From Tetracentron sinense (lineage: Eukaryota; Streptophyta; Magnoliopsida; Trochodendrales; Trochodendraceae): a stretch of 64,000 nucleotides of DNA. A program made the position numbers and the translations under genes. This document shows, one piece after another, positions 22,150 to 33,462 of this stretch. The notes beneath the pieces are model-generated. The model did no database searches and was not told the origin of the DNA. It was given only the letters and a program-made list of their open reading frames with translations. The stretch lies in contig CM026553.1 in the NCBI GenBank assembly GCA_015143295.1, positions 744,001-808,000 of the forward strand, read 5' to 3'. Numbering within the stretch: the stretch's first letter is position 1; every line of letters begins with the position of its first letter.

Positions 22150-23064
22150 TGCTCTTTAGCGATGAATCAAAGATATAAAGAGTGAAGGTAATCACACAAC
22201 CACTTCACACAAAGAAACACTGAAAGGATCACATGACCACTTCAGCATGAGAGGAGTACCACCACTTAAGGAATTTACATGCAACTCTCAAGAAACGATG
22301 GTTGACGCTAGGTGTCTCACATGACATATCAACATAAGCAAGCAAGATATAGAGAGTGAAGTCAATCATATGACTACTTCATCCAAGAAAAATTGAAAGG
22401 ATCACACGATCACTTCAGCGCCAGAGGAGTGCCACCTGTTAGGAACTTTACACGCAACCCTCAGATAATGAAGGTCTACGCTAGAGCTCTCACATGATAC
22501 ATCAATATAAGCAAACAAGATATAAAGAGTGAAAATGATCACACGACCACTTCACAAAGAAACACTAAAGGGATCACACAACCATTTTAACGTGAGAGGA
22601 ATGCCACCCTTTAGGAAATTTACACGCAACCCTCAAGAAATAAAGGTCGACGCAAGGGTCTCACACAACACATCAATATAAGCAAGAAAGATATAAAGAG
22701 TGAAAATGATCACACAACCACTTCACAAAGAAATATCAATAGGATCACACAACTACTTTAGCGCAAGAGGAAAGTCATATGTTAGTGAATTTACATGCAA
22801 CCCTCGGGAAATGATTATCAACTCTAAGGGTATCACATGACACATCAACATAAGCAAGTAAAATATAAATAGTGAAAATGATCACACGACCTTTCACAAA
22901 GAAACGTGAAAGGGATCACACAACCACTTTAGCGTGAGAGGAATGTCACCCATTAGGATATTTACATGCAACTCTTAGGAAATGATGGTCAACACCAATG
23001 GTCTCACAAAACACATCAACATAATCAAGAAAGATATAAAGAGTGAAATTAATCACGTGACCAC
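22150..23064. repeat. ~172-bp tandem repeat array
   Basis: The landmark 'AGATATAAAGAGTGAA' recurs at 22171, 22345, 22518, 22689, 22861 and 23032, giving spacings of 174, 173, 171, 172 and 171 bp. Each unit also has 'ATCACACGACCACTTCA', 'TTTACACGCAACCCTC' and 'CTCACACGACACATCAA'. The Sirevirus-like element inserted in the last unit (TSD ACCAC at 23060-23064), and the rest of that unit continues at 39259. The unit length is in the range of plant satellite monomers, but only about five units are present. Confidence 0.9.
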
Positions 23065-23471
23065 TGTTGGCCAAGTAATGACCCTAAAGGGGGGGTGAAT
23101 AGGGTCTATGGCAGATTTAAAATTTTTATGAACTATAAGTTCAAGATGCGGAATAAATTAAATGAGCAGCAAGTAAAACAATAGAAATATTGTAAGAAAA
23201 GGAGAAGAGAGATAAAGAGAGTGCAAACTCGGAATTTGTTCACGAGGTTCAACAAACCAGCCTACTCCCCGCCTCAAGCTTCCAGCTAGAGGATTCACCA
23301 CGATTCCTTAATCGCACAGACTCCTTCACTGATGGAGTCCAAACCATTACAATCTCTCTTACAAGTCAAGATATTACCTTTATAAGCTCTCTTTTAGGCC
23401 GAGCTAAAACCTTTCAAGAACACCACCCTCTCTTAATAAAGCTAAAGCAACAGCTTCAGTGCAAGAATCCA
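23065..23471 (-). repeat. Outer part of the 3' LTR of the Sirevirus-like element
   Basis: It aligns with 37838-38244, the same 407-bp length, with scattered substitutions. It begins TGTTGGCC next to the TSD. It stops at '...GCAAGAATCCA', where another LTR (TGTCGAAAAG...) is inserted. Confidence 0.85.
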
Positions 23472-23606
23472 TGTCGAAAAGAGCTACAACTTTCATGAAG
23501 GGTGTAAGAGCTGGATAGTGTCGAGGGCTCTGGAGGTGCATGTTAGCGGGAAAAAAAATTTAGGTGCATGATAGCAGATTTTTGCACAGTTTTTTGCTAG
23601 GGTTTC

Positions 23607-25616
23607 ATGGCAAACCCTAGGGTTTCCGGTAAGGAGGAGGGAGGTCCAATCCCACGGTCCTCACACCCTTCTCTTGGCAAGCCGGATACTTATGCTTCTG
23701 TGGTAGGAGGCTCAAGCAAATCAGGTAATCGTATTACTCATCTCAATGATTTTAGTTTTGATAGCATCAAGGATGTGAAGAAGGTTTCTTATTTTCAAGG
23801 AGAACCAGCTTTATTTTACTCAGTGGAAGAACTCAATACCTCTGCGGCTGCTTTCAAACATGCCCTAATTGCTAAGTTTTCGTATGGTAGATCTTCTATT
23901 GAAGCATTGAAAAACCATATCCAAGGATCGTTCTATACTAAACTTGCCATAGCTCTTGGCATTCTTGATGAGAGCCATATGCTCATTAGATTTGAATCTG
24001 AAGAAGATTTTCTTGCTGTTTAGTTAAAAGAATTCAGTTATTTAGAAGGCCAGCTGGTTAGATTCATTAAATGGACTCCTTTATTTCAAGCTGGAGCAGA
24101 TCCTACTATGGTGCCGGTTTGGATATCTCTTCCAGGCCTACCGACCAACTTGTTTAATCCCAAGGATCTAAAGGCCATCGGTAGTATTGTAGGAAGGGTT
24201 TTGAAAGTGGATGGGCAGACTAGAACAATATCTAGACCGAGTTTGGTGAGAATATGTGTTGAGGTTGATGTTAAAAAGAAAAAAATAAGCAAATTTTGGC
24301 TCGGTTTAAGTACTGTAGGAAGATGGCAATCCATCGTCTAAAAAGAGCCAAAAATTTGTGCATCGTGCAATAAGGTGGGGCATTCGAAGGAGGAATGTAA
24401 CAAGAGTGTTAAAAAACTCTATAGAGGAGTAGACCCGAGAAGACTCAAGAAACCTATGAAGGATGCTCAATCAAAAGAAAAGAGAATGGAAATTTTGACC
24501 AAAGGTAATCATTTCAAGGAAACTACATCTCAATGGGTTGAGAAAACCTTTGGGAAAACGAAGGAGGCAACAAGAAATGAGCAAAATCATGGAAATCATG
24601 AGAAGAACAAAGGAGAGATCGAGAAAACTGGGGATCAACATAGCGTGAAGGAAAAGCCAGCAGTCAATTTAGAAAGCTAGATTCAAAATGAAGGTAATGA
24701 TCAAAATATTGCTAATGCTAATTTGGGGAAAGATCCACACGTTCAGATTCAGGCCGAGAATAGTAATAATACAAATAACAACTTTGGAATGGATATGCAA
24801 GAACAACATTTTCGTTTTCTAGAAAACCAAACTCAGAATTTAAATTCGTCTGAGTTAGGAGAGTCTATCCATTCCGGGAAGGAGAAAAAAAACATTCCGA
24901 AGGCAGTTGTTATTCAGGACTTTCAGCAACAAGATTGTAATATGTTTCCTATTATTCAAGATATATCGAATGAGAGCTCAGATGAGAAGGACGAAGAGGA
25001 AATCAGTATTCTAAATAACGAGTTCATAGATGGTATTTGGAAATATGGGCATGATAATTTGAAGAAGGATAGATCCTTGGGGAACGTTGAAGAACAAGGT
25101 GATACCGAGGAAGAAGACATTGGCCCTGTCCACGCTTTGAATGATGAAAAGAGTAAGGAAGCGAATGATAATATGAATCTGGGTTTTCAGAATGATAGAG
25201 ATACTAATTATGCTTACTGTAATGTGGAGGATGAGGCACATAAGAAATTATTGGAAGCTCTTCAGTTGGCTAAACCAAAAGTTAAGTTTCGGTCTAAGGA
25301 AAAAAGAATTGCGAAAGTGAAGTTTCTATTGGACGAGGGCAGCAGTTCGGAAGTGAAAGCAGGAAGAAACAAAGTTCATCAGAATATGGCTGAATTCATT
25401 CAAAGTTGCAAATTTTTTTCAAATAGAATAGTTGGTTCAGTTTGGTTGAAAAACTATAATGGTCATTTGCCCGAAAAGGTGTTAGAAGAGCATCCTTCAT
25501 TCACTGAAGTCAGAATGACAAGATCGAAGACTAGAGCTGGTCTTCTCCCTGATATCCAAAAAGTTTCTAATGATTATTTCTATTATTTGGAATATCAGAG
25601 GTGCGGGCAATGCTAA
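23607..25616 (+). pseudogene. LINE ORF1 (DUF4283-like domain and CCHC zinc knuckle), three stops
   Basis: Single frame from the Met at 23607. Residues about 50-245 resemble the DUF4283 RNA-binding region of plant LINE ORF1 ('SYFQGEPALFYSVEEL', 'VPVWISLPGLP', 'KVDGQTRTISRPSLVRICVEVD'). A CCHC knuckle 'CASCNKVGHSKEEC' follows at about 24358-24400. The rest is a long acidic/basic tail without known domains. Stops at 24021 (TAG), 24339 (TAA) and 24678 (TAG) break it. The end overlaps the ORF2 start by 47 nt in another frame. The expected role is RNA chaperone and RNP formation. Confidence 0.85.
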
Positions 25617-28600
25617 TTCCCGTAGGAGGTTAAAATCGATGATTATTGAAAACAAAGTTTCTATCATGGCTCTGCTGGATCCTGAAAAGAATGAGAAATT
25701 CCTTGACAAATGTAGTAAAGAGTTTGGATTTAATAACTATGCAGTTAATAATGGTGATGAAAGTCGGATTTGGGTGTTTTGGAAGGATGGGATTTTTGTG
25801 TCTTCTATCCAGAGATCTTCTCAATGTTTATCAATTTCTCTATCTGAGCAAGGTGGTAATCCAGTCAGGTATTCCTTCATTTACGCCATGTGTGGAAAAA
25901 TTGAGAGGAGAGAACTTTGGGATGAGTTAAGGTCTATCAATATGGATGTTTCTACACCTTGGTTAATAGGAGGCGATTTCAATGTTGTCAGACATGCAAA
26001 TGAGAAAAAAGGTGGGAGAAACCCGGACTTAAAAGTGATTGTTGAATTTAATGAGATGATATTGCATTGTGGACTTATTGATGGGAAATTTCTGGGTAAT
26101 CGTTTTACGTGGTGCAATGACCGGGTGAGAGCTCACTGTATTTGGGCAAGATTGGATAGAGTTTTATATAATTCTGCGTGGCAATCTTCTTCTTCTCAGA
26201 CTACGATCACTCATCTCCCTAGAAGTCCCTCGGATCACGCCCCTCTCCTCATTTCGGCTATTGATAGGCAGCGTGGAAGTCCTTTCTCTTTCAAATTCCA
26301 GAATATGTAGACTAAAGATGAAGAATTTCTTGAGATCGTAAAAGAGGATTGGAAAAAGCATGAAACAGGTAATCCTCTTATTTGTTTTTTCTTGAAGCTT
26401 AAATCTCTTAAAATTACTTTATCTGCTTGGAATAAGAACAGGTTTAGTAATATATTCTCTCATCTTCTAGTGTGTGAGAGTCATGTGGATGAATTAGAAA
26501 ATCAATTGCAATCCAATTGGAATGAAGAGGGATACAAAGAATTATGCTCTGCTAAGCTTGATCTGAAGAAGTATTTAGATTTTGAAGAGATATTCTGGAA
26601 ACAAAAATCCAGAGAGCACTAGTTAAAAGAGGGAGACAAGAATACGAAGTATTTTCATGTAGTATACCAAAATAACCGGAAGCGCAATATGGTGCACGCT
26701 ATTAAAGATGAAGAGGGGAAGATGCTAAATACGGAAGAAGAGACAGGGCAAGAAGCTATTAAATTTTTCCAAATTTTTTTTCTTTCAGATTCGGTTTCTA
26801 TGGGTGATATTATTGAGGATCATATCCCATCTCTTGTCTCGGAAGAAGAGAATGAGGTTCTGTGTAAGAGCCCGGATATGTCTGAAATTCAGAAAGTGGT
26901 TTTCATGATACGGGCTTCTGGAGCTCCTGGACCAGATGGTTTCTCGGGTCTTTTCTTTCATCATTGTTGGGAGGTAATTAAAGAGGACCTGGTGGCTGCT
27001 ATTCAATTTTTCTTTAATAATGGGTTTATTCCAAGAGCTATTAATGCTACTTTATTATGCCTTATACCTAAAATGGAAAACCCAATTTCCTTTGCTGAAT
27101 TCCGGCCTATCAATTTATGTAATGTTTTTTACAAGATTATTGCAAAAATTTTAGCAAATCGGATAGGCATCATTCTTCCTAAGCTGATATCGGAGGAGCA
27201 GTCGGCTTTTGTGAAAGGTAGGAGCATCATTGATAATATCTCTATGACGCAAGATTTAAATTCTAACATCAACAGAAAAGTGAGAGGGGGAAATGTGATT
27301 TTTAAGCTCGATATGGCGAAAGCTTATGATAGGCTAGAATGGGACTTCCTTATTCTAGTGATGAAACAGTTTGGTTTTTGTGACAAATTTTTGAAGCTTT
27401 TCACAGGGTGCATATCTTCTCCTTTCTTCTCGGCTATTCTTAATGGGAGATTGCATGGTTTTTTCAATTCTTCGCGGGGGCTAAGACAAGGAAATCCGTT
27501 ATCCCTGACTCTATTTATTTTGGCAGAAGAGGTTCTCAGTAAAGGGTTGAAGAATATGTTTCACTCCGGCAAAGTTGGGTATTTTAGAACTTCCAGAAAT
27601 GCTTCTCCTAAATCCCATTTATTGTTTGCTCATGATACCCTTATTTTCTACAATGGACAACAAAGATCGATTAGTAATCTTTTTAAATTTTTATCGGCAT
27701 ATGAAGCGGCTTCAGGGCAAAAAATTAATAAGGACAACAGTGGGGTTTATGTTTCTGATAAAAAGTCTGATAGGGATCGAAGAAAATTGGTTGGTAATAA
27801 TGGGATTTCAATTGATAAATTTCCATTTCGCTACTTGGGTCTTCCTATATTTAAGGGCAGAATGAAGAGTATTTATTTTGATTTTATTATTGATGAAGTT
27901 AGAAAGAAGATGGAAGGGTGGAAAGGGAAGATGCTCTCGGCTGGTGGGAAGCTGGTTATGCTGAAACATGTTTTGTCCTCTATGCCGATTCATTGTTTGA
28001 TGGGATCAAACATCCCTAAAGGGGTTATTCGTAGATTGGAAAGTTCTTTTGCTGATTTTTTCTAGAATGATAGTGAAGGAAATGACTGCGCTCACTGGGT
28101 ATCTTGGAATAACATTACCAAACCGGTGGATGAAGGAGGTTTGGGTATTCGTAAGCTGGGTGATGTAGCTAATACTTTCATAATGAAAATGGCTTGGAAG
28201 CTTATTTCAGAAAAGGGATTATGGAGAATTTATTTCAGAATTAAATATCTTCATAACAATCATCCTTGGATGATTGATAGCTTCTTGAAATGTTCTAAAA
28301 CTTGGATGGATATTGGCAGATGGGTAAAGACAACTATAATCAACTGTAAATGGTTGATTGGTAATGGCGAGACTACGAATTTCTAGTTTGATATTTGGTT
28401 GGATGAATCTCCTTTGATTGAGGATGCTTCAGATTGTCCTAATGTTTTCCCACGGATTAAAGATATTTTGGGTAGAGGGTCTTGGGATGAAGAGGAGTTA
28501 AATCTTCTTCCTAGAGAGATTCAACAGGTTCTTATCCAAAATCCGATAGCTTTATCTTCTCATGATGATCATATTATTTGGAAGAATGAAAGTTCAGGGA

Positions 28601-29706
28601 ATTTTTCTACCAAATTTTGCTGGGAATGTGTTCATGAAGAATCTCCAAAGGTTCAATGGGCGTCTTTTATTTGGGGTGAGGAGATTCCTTCAAAAATCTC
28701 GGTATTTTCTTGGAAGATTTTTCAAAATTCCATCCCAGTTGACATCAGAGTGCAATCCAAATGAATCGCATTACCTAGTAAATGTGATTGTTGTACTCTC
28801 CCCAATGTTTAATCCTTGTCCCATCTTTTTTGTCAAGGAGATTTAGCTACCAAGATTTGACGAAGAGTGGGGGCTGTTTTGAATATTCAATGTTTTGAAG
28901 AAGACACCATAAATACCAGGATCATGAGATTCTTCCAGGTTGGGAAAAGAGGTACTGTGAAAGGTTTTCTCAACTGTATTGTTCCTTTGTTTGTGTGCTG
29001 GAAAATATGGAGTTATAGAAATATGGCGAGATATGATAATTTTAAGAGACCTTTCAAGGATATTATGAAAAGAATTAATGAGTGGGCCATTGGTTCGGCA
29101 AAATTATGGAAAACTCCTAGATATTTCAGTACCAAGGATAGAGAGTTATGTTTATATTTTAGAATCCATTCTATTAATTCCAAGTCGAAAAGGCCTGTTA
29201 TAACCAAGTGGTTATGTCCTTCTTCGGGCTGGTTTAAACTTAATACTGATGGGGCTGCTAATAATAATCCTGGTATTAGCGGAGGTGGAGGTATCATTTG
29301 TGATACCAAAATATGATTTTAGCTTTTCATGCATTTTATGGCATGAATTCTAATACCATTGCGGAAATTAGGGCAGTTTGTAATGGTTGTTTGCTTTGTG
29401 ACAAATGGTATTGCTAATATCATAGTAGAAAGTGATTCTAAGATTGTTATTGATGTGATCAAGGGGATTATAGAGCCACCGTGGAAAACTTGGTATTGCT
29501 GGAAGGAAATTATTAGGCTGAAGAATAAATGTAATTTATTTTTTCAGCACACTTTCAGAGAGAACAACCAGGTTGCTGATTTTTTATCCAAAGAAGCTTG
29601 TCAGAAGATGGATAGCAAAACTTACAGAGATATCAGTGATTGTCCTTCAAGTATGCAAGGTTTAATCCATATTGACCATTCTAACTTGTTTAATATAAGA
29701 TGTTAA
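25570..29706 (+). pseudogene. LINE ORF2: endonuclease, reverse transcriptase, zf-RVT, RNase H; multiple stops
   Basis: Endonuclease 25570-26300: 'IIWNIRGAG', 'WLIGGDFNVV', 'RLDRVLYNSAW', 'SPSDHAPLL'. RT about 26920-27700: 'GPDGFSGLFF', 'FRPINLCNVFYKIIAKILANR', 'QSAFVKGRSI', 'KLDMAKAYDRLEW', 'RGLRQGNPLS', and the catalytic box as FAHD (27625-27636), where the family has FADD, so RT is dead by this change alone. zf-RVT about 28590-28850 ('FCWECVHE', 'KISVFSWKIF'). RNase H about 29220-29650 ('WFKLNTDGAANNNPG', 'VESDSKIVIDVI', 'FRENNQVADFLSKEA'). Stops at 26308, 26620, 28063, 28384 (all TAG), 28762 and 28858 (TGA); a frameshift lies near 29314-29400. Confidence 0.93.
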
Positions 29707-29759
29707 TTTTTTGGTTAGGTCCTGTTTTTGTTTCGTTTTTTGTGTGTTTTGTGTGGTTT

Positions 29760-29927
29760 GTTTTGGGAGGGGTAAGGTTTTATGTCCCCCTCTCCCAATT
29801 TAGTCGGTTTGGTCATGTTGGAGGGGTAAGGTTTTATGTCCCCCTGATTTTTTCCTATTTTAATAAACAAGTAGGGGTCTGCCAAACCCTCCACTCCCTT
29901 TGAGTGGTTATTTTTTTTTTTTTTAAA
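29760..29927 (+). other. LINE 3' end: tail motif and stem-loop
   Basis: 'AAGGTTTTATGTCCCCCT' occurs twice, followed by 'AATAAACAAGTAGG', 'TCTGCCAAACCC' and a perfect hairpin CCACTC-CCTTT-GAGTGG (29891-29907), then a T-rich tail. The same ending closes the LINE fragments at 40 and 46.7-47.6 kb with compensatory stem changes. In stringent-type LINEs such a structure is the RT recognition site. Confidence 0.75.
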
Positions 29928-29960
29928 GGTGTAAGAGCTAAAATTGATTTTTTTAATTAT

Positions 29961-30197
29961 CGGTCGACCAAAATAACCCCCAGGGTCGACCCTGATATAA
30001 GCAGTTTTTGTATGGGAAAAAAATCCAGCAAGTGAGAAAAAGTTGGGTCGACCTAAGTGGATGTCAGGGTCGACCCTGATATGCAAAATCATGCCATAAT
30101 CCATTTTTGGGGGTCAGGGTCGACCCTGATATGGATTTTCTTGCTAAATCCGATTTTTGGCAGTTTCTAATACTTGGGGTTGCTTCCCTATTTATGG
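29961..30197 (+). promoter_or_regulatory. LTR promoter: palindrome cluster and TATA-like box
   Basis: CAGGGTCGACCCTG occurs as three full copies (near 29991, 30065, 30115), plus GGTCGACC half-sites at 29962 and 30046. CTATTTATGG, a weak TATA, lies at 30188-30197, about 60 bp past the last copy on the plus strand. Confidence 0.5.
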
Positions 30198-30871
30198 TGA
30201 ACCCTTCTAGTCCGTGGAGAGTAACTTTGGGGGAGTATTGAGAGGGTTTTTTAACTATCTCTAGAGTTAATAAAAACTCTAATTTTCATTGTCTCTCCTC
30301 CCTTTTGAGAATCCTTCTCCCATCCTAGTTTTGCAAGCCAGTGCTCCATTTATGCTTGTTTGGATTTTCCCATTGATGAAGTCCTTCTAGCTAGGAGAAT
30401 TGATTCTTATCAAACCATCAACCTGTTCTGGATAGAACAACTTGGCCGAAGTGTTCCGGAGCCTTTGCGAATGAGATTGATTCGAGACAGATCGTGGATG
30501 TGTGATTTGGTCGGTGGAATCCGAAACCATCATTGACGAAGATCGATCGGAAGATTGTGGATTGTTTTGGAGACACAAGGAGAAGTACGAGCTGCTACGG
30601 TTGATCACGAGACTTGTGAGTATGTGATGACTTTTCGAGGTGTGGAGGGCTAAGAACTGAAGGATCGAAATGTTGAGTCCGAAGGAGTCAAGTTCGAGTC
30701 TTGTAAGTTTTTGTTAACTTTGTCTTAGTGGATTCTCATGGCTGGACTAGGTCCCGTGGTTTACCCGGAAGGGTTTCCACGTAAAAATCTTTGTGTTCTA
30801 GTTTGCATGTTTTTCTCTATTTCCGTACTTTAAATTCATCATCCCTTTAATTAATAACTTAATTGTTACAA

Positions 30872-31140
30872 TATCAAAAAGGGTAGATAAAATTGTAGGA
30901 AAACCTAACCATCCTCTTGATCTTGTGAGTTCTCAACTCAAACATAGATTTAGGATTCACCGAATTGATTTTTCACCATTGGTTTATTAAAGCATCCAAA
31001 AACATCATAAGGCATTCAATTCATTCTTCTAATATAATCAAACAAATTATAACATATCAATTCAAAGATTTTTATTTTTGATCAAATTTGTTCATAAAAA
31101 TGATTATTTTAGCTCATTCAGACTAGTCATACCCAATTAT
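30872..31140. other. Post-pol sequence of the Sirevirus-like element or junction DNA
   Basis: A/T-rich sequence between the inner solo LTR and the last pol codons. No domain is seen. The junction with the solo LTR is where the env-like region and inner 3' LTR should be. Confidence 0.4.
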
Positions 31141-31630
31141 CTTCTCAAAGCACAAAACCTATCATATTGAAGGGGTTTGGTAAAGATATCAGCAAGCTGA
31201 TTATTTGTATCCACAAACTCCAAGACAACATTTCCATTTTACACATGATCTCTAATAAAATGATATCTGATTTCTATGTGTTTAGTTCTTGAGTGTTGAA
31301 TAGGATTTTTAGTCATACAAATTGCACTTGTATTATCACACTCAATAGGAATTTTAGTATAGGAAAGTTTGAAATTTTCTAGATGTTATTTCATATACAA
31401 AGTTTGAGTACAACAAAGTCCAGCTGCCATATACTCAGCCTCAGCTGTGGATAAAGCCACTGAATTTTGTTTCTTATTGAACCATGAAACAAGAGAATAT
31501 CCTAAAAAGTGACAAGGTCCACTAGTGCTTTTTCTATCCACTTTACATCCAGCAAAGTCTGCATCTGAATAGCTTATTAGATCTAGATTTGTGTCTTTAG
31601 GATACCATAAGCCTAAATCAATTGTGCCAA
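31141..31630 (-). pseudogene. Copia RNase H, C-terminal pol
   Basis: Minus-strand reading ends with 'QLADIFTKPL', the classic last motif of plant Copia pol (about 31170-31200). Upstream, 31386-31630 encodes 'GLWYPKDTNLDLISYSDADFAGCKVDRKSTSG', 'VSWFNKKQNSVALSTAEAEYMAAG', covering catalytic Asp, Glu and Asp of RNase H. A stop interrupts it near 31388. The N-terminal part of the domain continues at 33463 after a solo LTR insertion. Confidence 0.9.
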
Positions 31631-33462
31631 TGTCACAACCCAAAATACCCCCTAAGAGTTAGGGATACTTTGACTCGTGACCGCCATATCATACCTCCAA
31701 TATGATATATAAGGCACGCATAGAAACCTGTCAAAGTACACAAACCTACATAGCAGAAATGATTTAAACATATAGCGGAAGCAAAATATAACTTATCATA
31801 GTGGAAGCCAAAATACAGAACTAAATACTCCTATTACTCGGTCCAAATTTGAACCAACAAAATACAACTGTATAAGTATCCAACATGTGGAGTGGACAAG
31901 TCCCACTCTCACTAAACAAAATATCAAGTCTATCTAAGTCTATCAAAAAAAGTCAAAGTCGTGACGCCTATCTAGCAGGCCATCATCTTGATAGTGGTCC
32001 ATAGAAGGCTCTGGGTCGTAATACTCTTCCTCTACCCAAGGCTCCGTACCGTACAAATCGAAGAAAAGAACCCAGGCACCTGCCAATGATAACAAATATC
32101 GCCTGAGCGTGGAATACTCAGCGTATACATACTACTAACAATAAAGCAATAATAGCATAGAGCATGCGAATCATGGAGAATGAAATCCTTAAAATGTATC
32201 AAAGCATAGAAACCATGAAATAAGACATATGATGAAATCCGAAACCAAAACCGTGTGAGTCTTGCGATAATCATAGCCTTGTGAGTTCTTGGAGTTCATA
32301 GAGTTCCTTAGAGTTAATTATGATCCATAGAGACAGAGCAATACCATAGAGATCTTAGAGCAATTTCATTTATGATCCTTTTGAGCTTGTGAGATGATCT
32401 TAGACATTATCATGGAGTTCTTGTGAGTGTATCATGATCCTTTTGAGCTTGTAAACCGATCTTAGAGATATCATAGAGTTGCTTAGAATCATTCATATAA
32501 GTCACTTATTCAAAACCCTTTTCGTACTTTGAGAAATCCATAGAAAACCTCGGTTCATATGAGACATGCCAACATATGAGCATATGAGAATGATAACATG
32601 TTTAAACACCCAAAAACCCTTAGAGGCATTTACATAAACACCTAGAATACATAATAGTGATAGCTTACATCCAAGTATAAAAATAACATCTCACACCATA
32701 ACAAAGCAAGGCTTATAGTATAGAATAAGAAGAACCTCATGTGGTAACTAATAGTATCACAAGATTGGTAGTAGAACGTATCTACCTTGATGAAATTGGT
32801 GACTTTGATTCCAAAAGCTTGGAACACGTGAAAATCTCGAGTTCTTTTTTGAGAAACACCGAAAGGAGGGAAGAAACTTGATCTCCCTTCAAGCTTTGAG
32901 CAACCCTAGCTTCCTCCTTCTTCTTCCTCTCAAAAGCCTCTTAAAATAATGCACAAAGGGTTTATGAAACCCTAAGGCATGAACCCAGCCTTATATAGGC
33001 AAAGGGGTAGTGGCTAAAGACTTAAAAACCCTTAATGAAGAAATCTGTGTATAGCCGATCGATCGGTAGTATAGACCGAGCGATCGGTGGCTTACCGAGC
33101 GATCGGTGGTTTCAACCAAGCGATCGGTTGAAAACACCCCTTCTAGAATTTTTCCCCATACAAATTAGTTAACCAGTCGACAGATACCGAGCGATCGGTA
33201 GATGACCGGGCGATCGTTGGTTATCACCAAGTGATCAATGCTCCCCTGTTTTGATGCAAAACCCTTTTTCTACTACTTGCACCTTCTCCAATTCAATCCT
33301 AACACCTTTTTATGTTTAACACACACTCCTTTAGGCCATGTACACCCATTAACACATGCACACTATAAATCCAAACATTTCTATTAGCATAAACTCGCAA
33401 GTTTACAAGACTACCTTGAACACTATTCACTACTTAGTGAAATGAAGATTCGGGATTTTACA
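31631..33462 (-). mobile_element. Solo Gypsy LTR inserted in Copia pol
   Basis: It runs from TGTCACAACCCAAAATACC (31631) to '...GGGATTTTACA' (33462). Flanks GCCAA (31626-31630) and GCTAA (33463-33467) are a 5-bp target duplication with one change. Removing the LTR restores the RNase H reading across the junction ('RIFRYLL' leading into 'TIDLGLWYPK'). It is related to the LTRs at 3764 and 18454 through its ends and general organisation. The leader around 32880-32940 has the same 'CCCTAGCTTC' context. Confidence 0.88.
32991..33240 (-). promoter_or_regulatory. LTR promoter: TATA box plus palindrome cluster
   Basis: Minus-strand CCTATATAAGG at 32991-33000. Upstream at 33054-33240 are CCGATCGATCGG and repeated ACCGAGCGATCGGT, ACCAAGCGATCGGT and GACCGGGCGATCGTTGG, at least six copies. 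Confidence 0.6.

Larger units (their letters stand above)
23513..29927 (+). mobile_element. Near full-length L1-type LINE, inactive
   Basis: Flanked by a 12-bp target duplication GGTGTAAGAGCT at 23501-23512 and 29928-29939. ORF1 (23607-25616) and ORF2 (25570 to about 29706) each stay in one frame for most of their length but contain several stops. ORF2 has endonuclease, RT, zf-RVT and RNase H domains, the layout of plant L1-clade elements. The 3' end has a hairpin followed by a T-rich tail. The inactivating changes are point nonsense mutations rather than deletions, so the copy is fairly complete. Confidence 0.92.
23472..30871 (+). mobile_element. Plus-strand Copia-type solo LTR interrupted by a LINE
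   Basis: The LTR starts TGTCGAAAAGAGC at 23472, is split at 23512 by the LINE, and resumes at 29928-29940. Its U3 has AGGGTCGACCCT palindromes (29961-30130) and a TATA-like box (30188-30197). The part 30760-30800 with 'GGTTTACCCGGAAGGG' and 'TTTCCACGTAAAAATC' is typical of the U5 side of plant Copia/Sirevirus LTRs. The right end is uncertain; TGTTACA at 30865-30871 is one candidate. No internal region is recognised, so it is probably a solo LTR. Confidence 0.55.
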
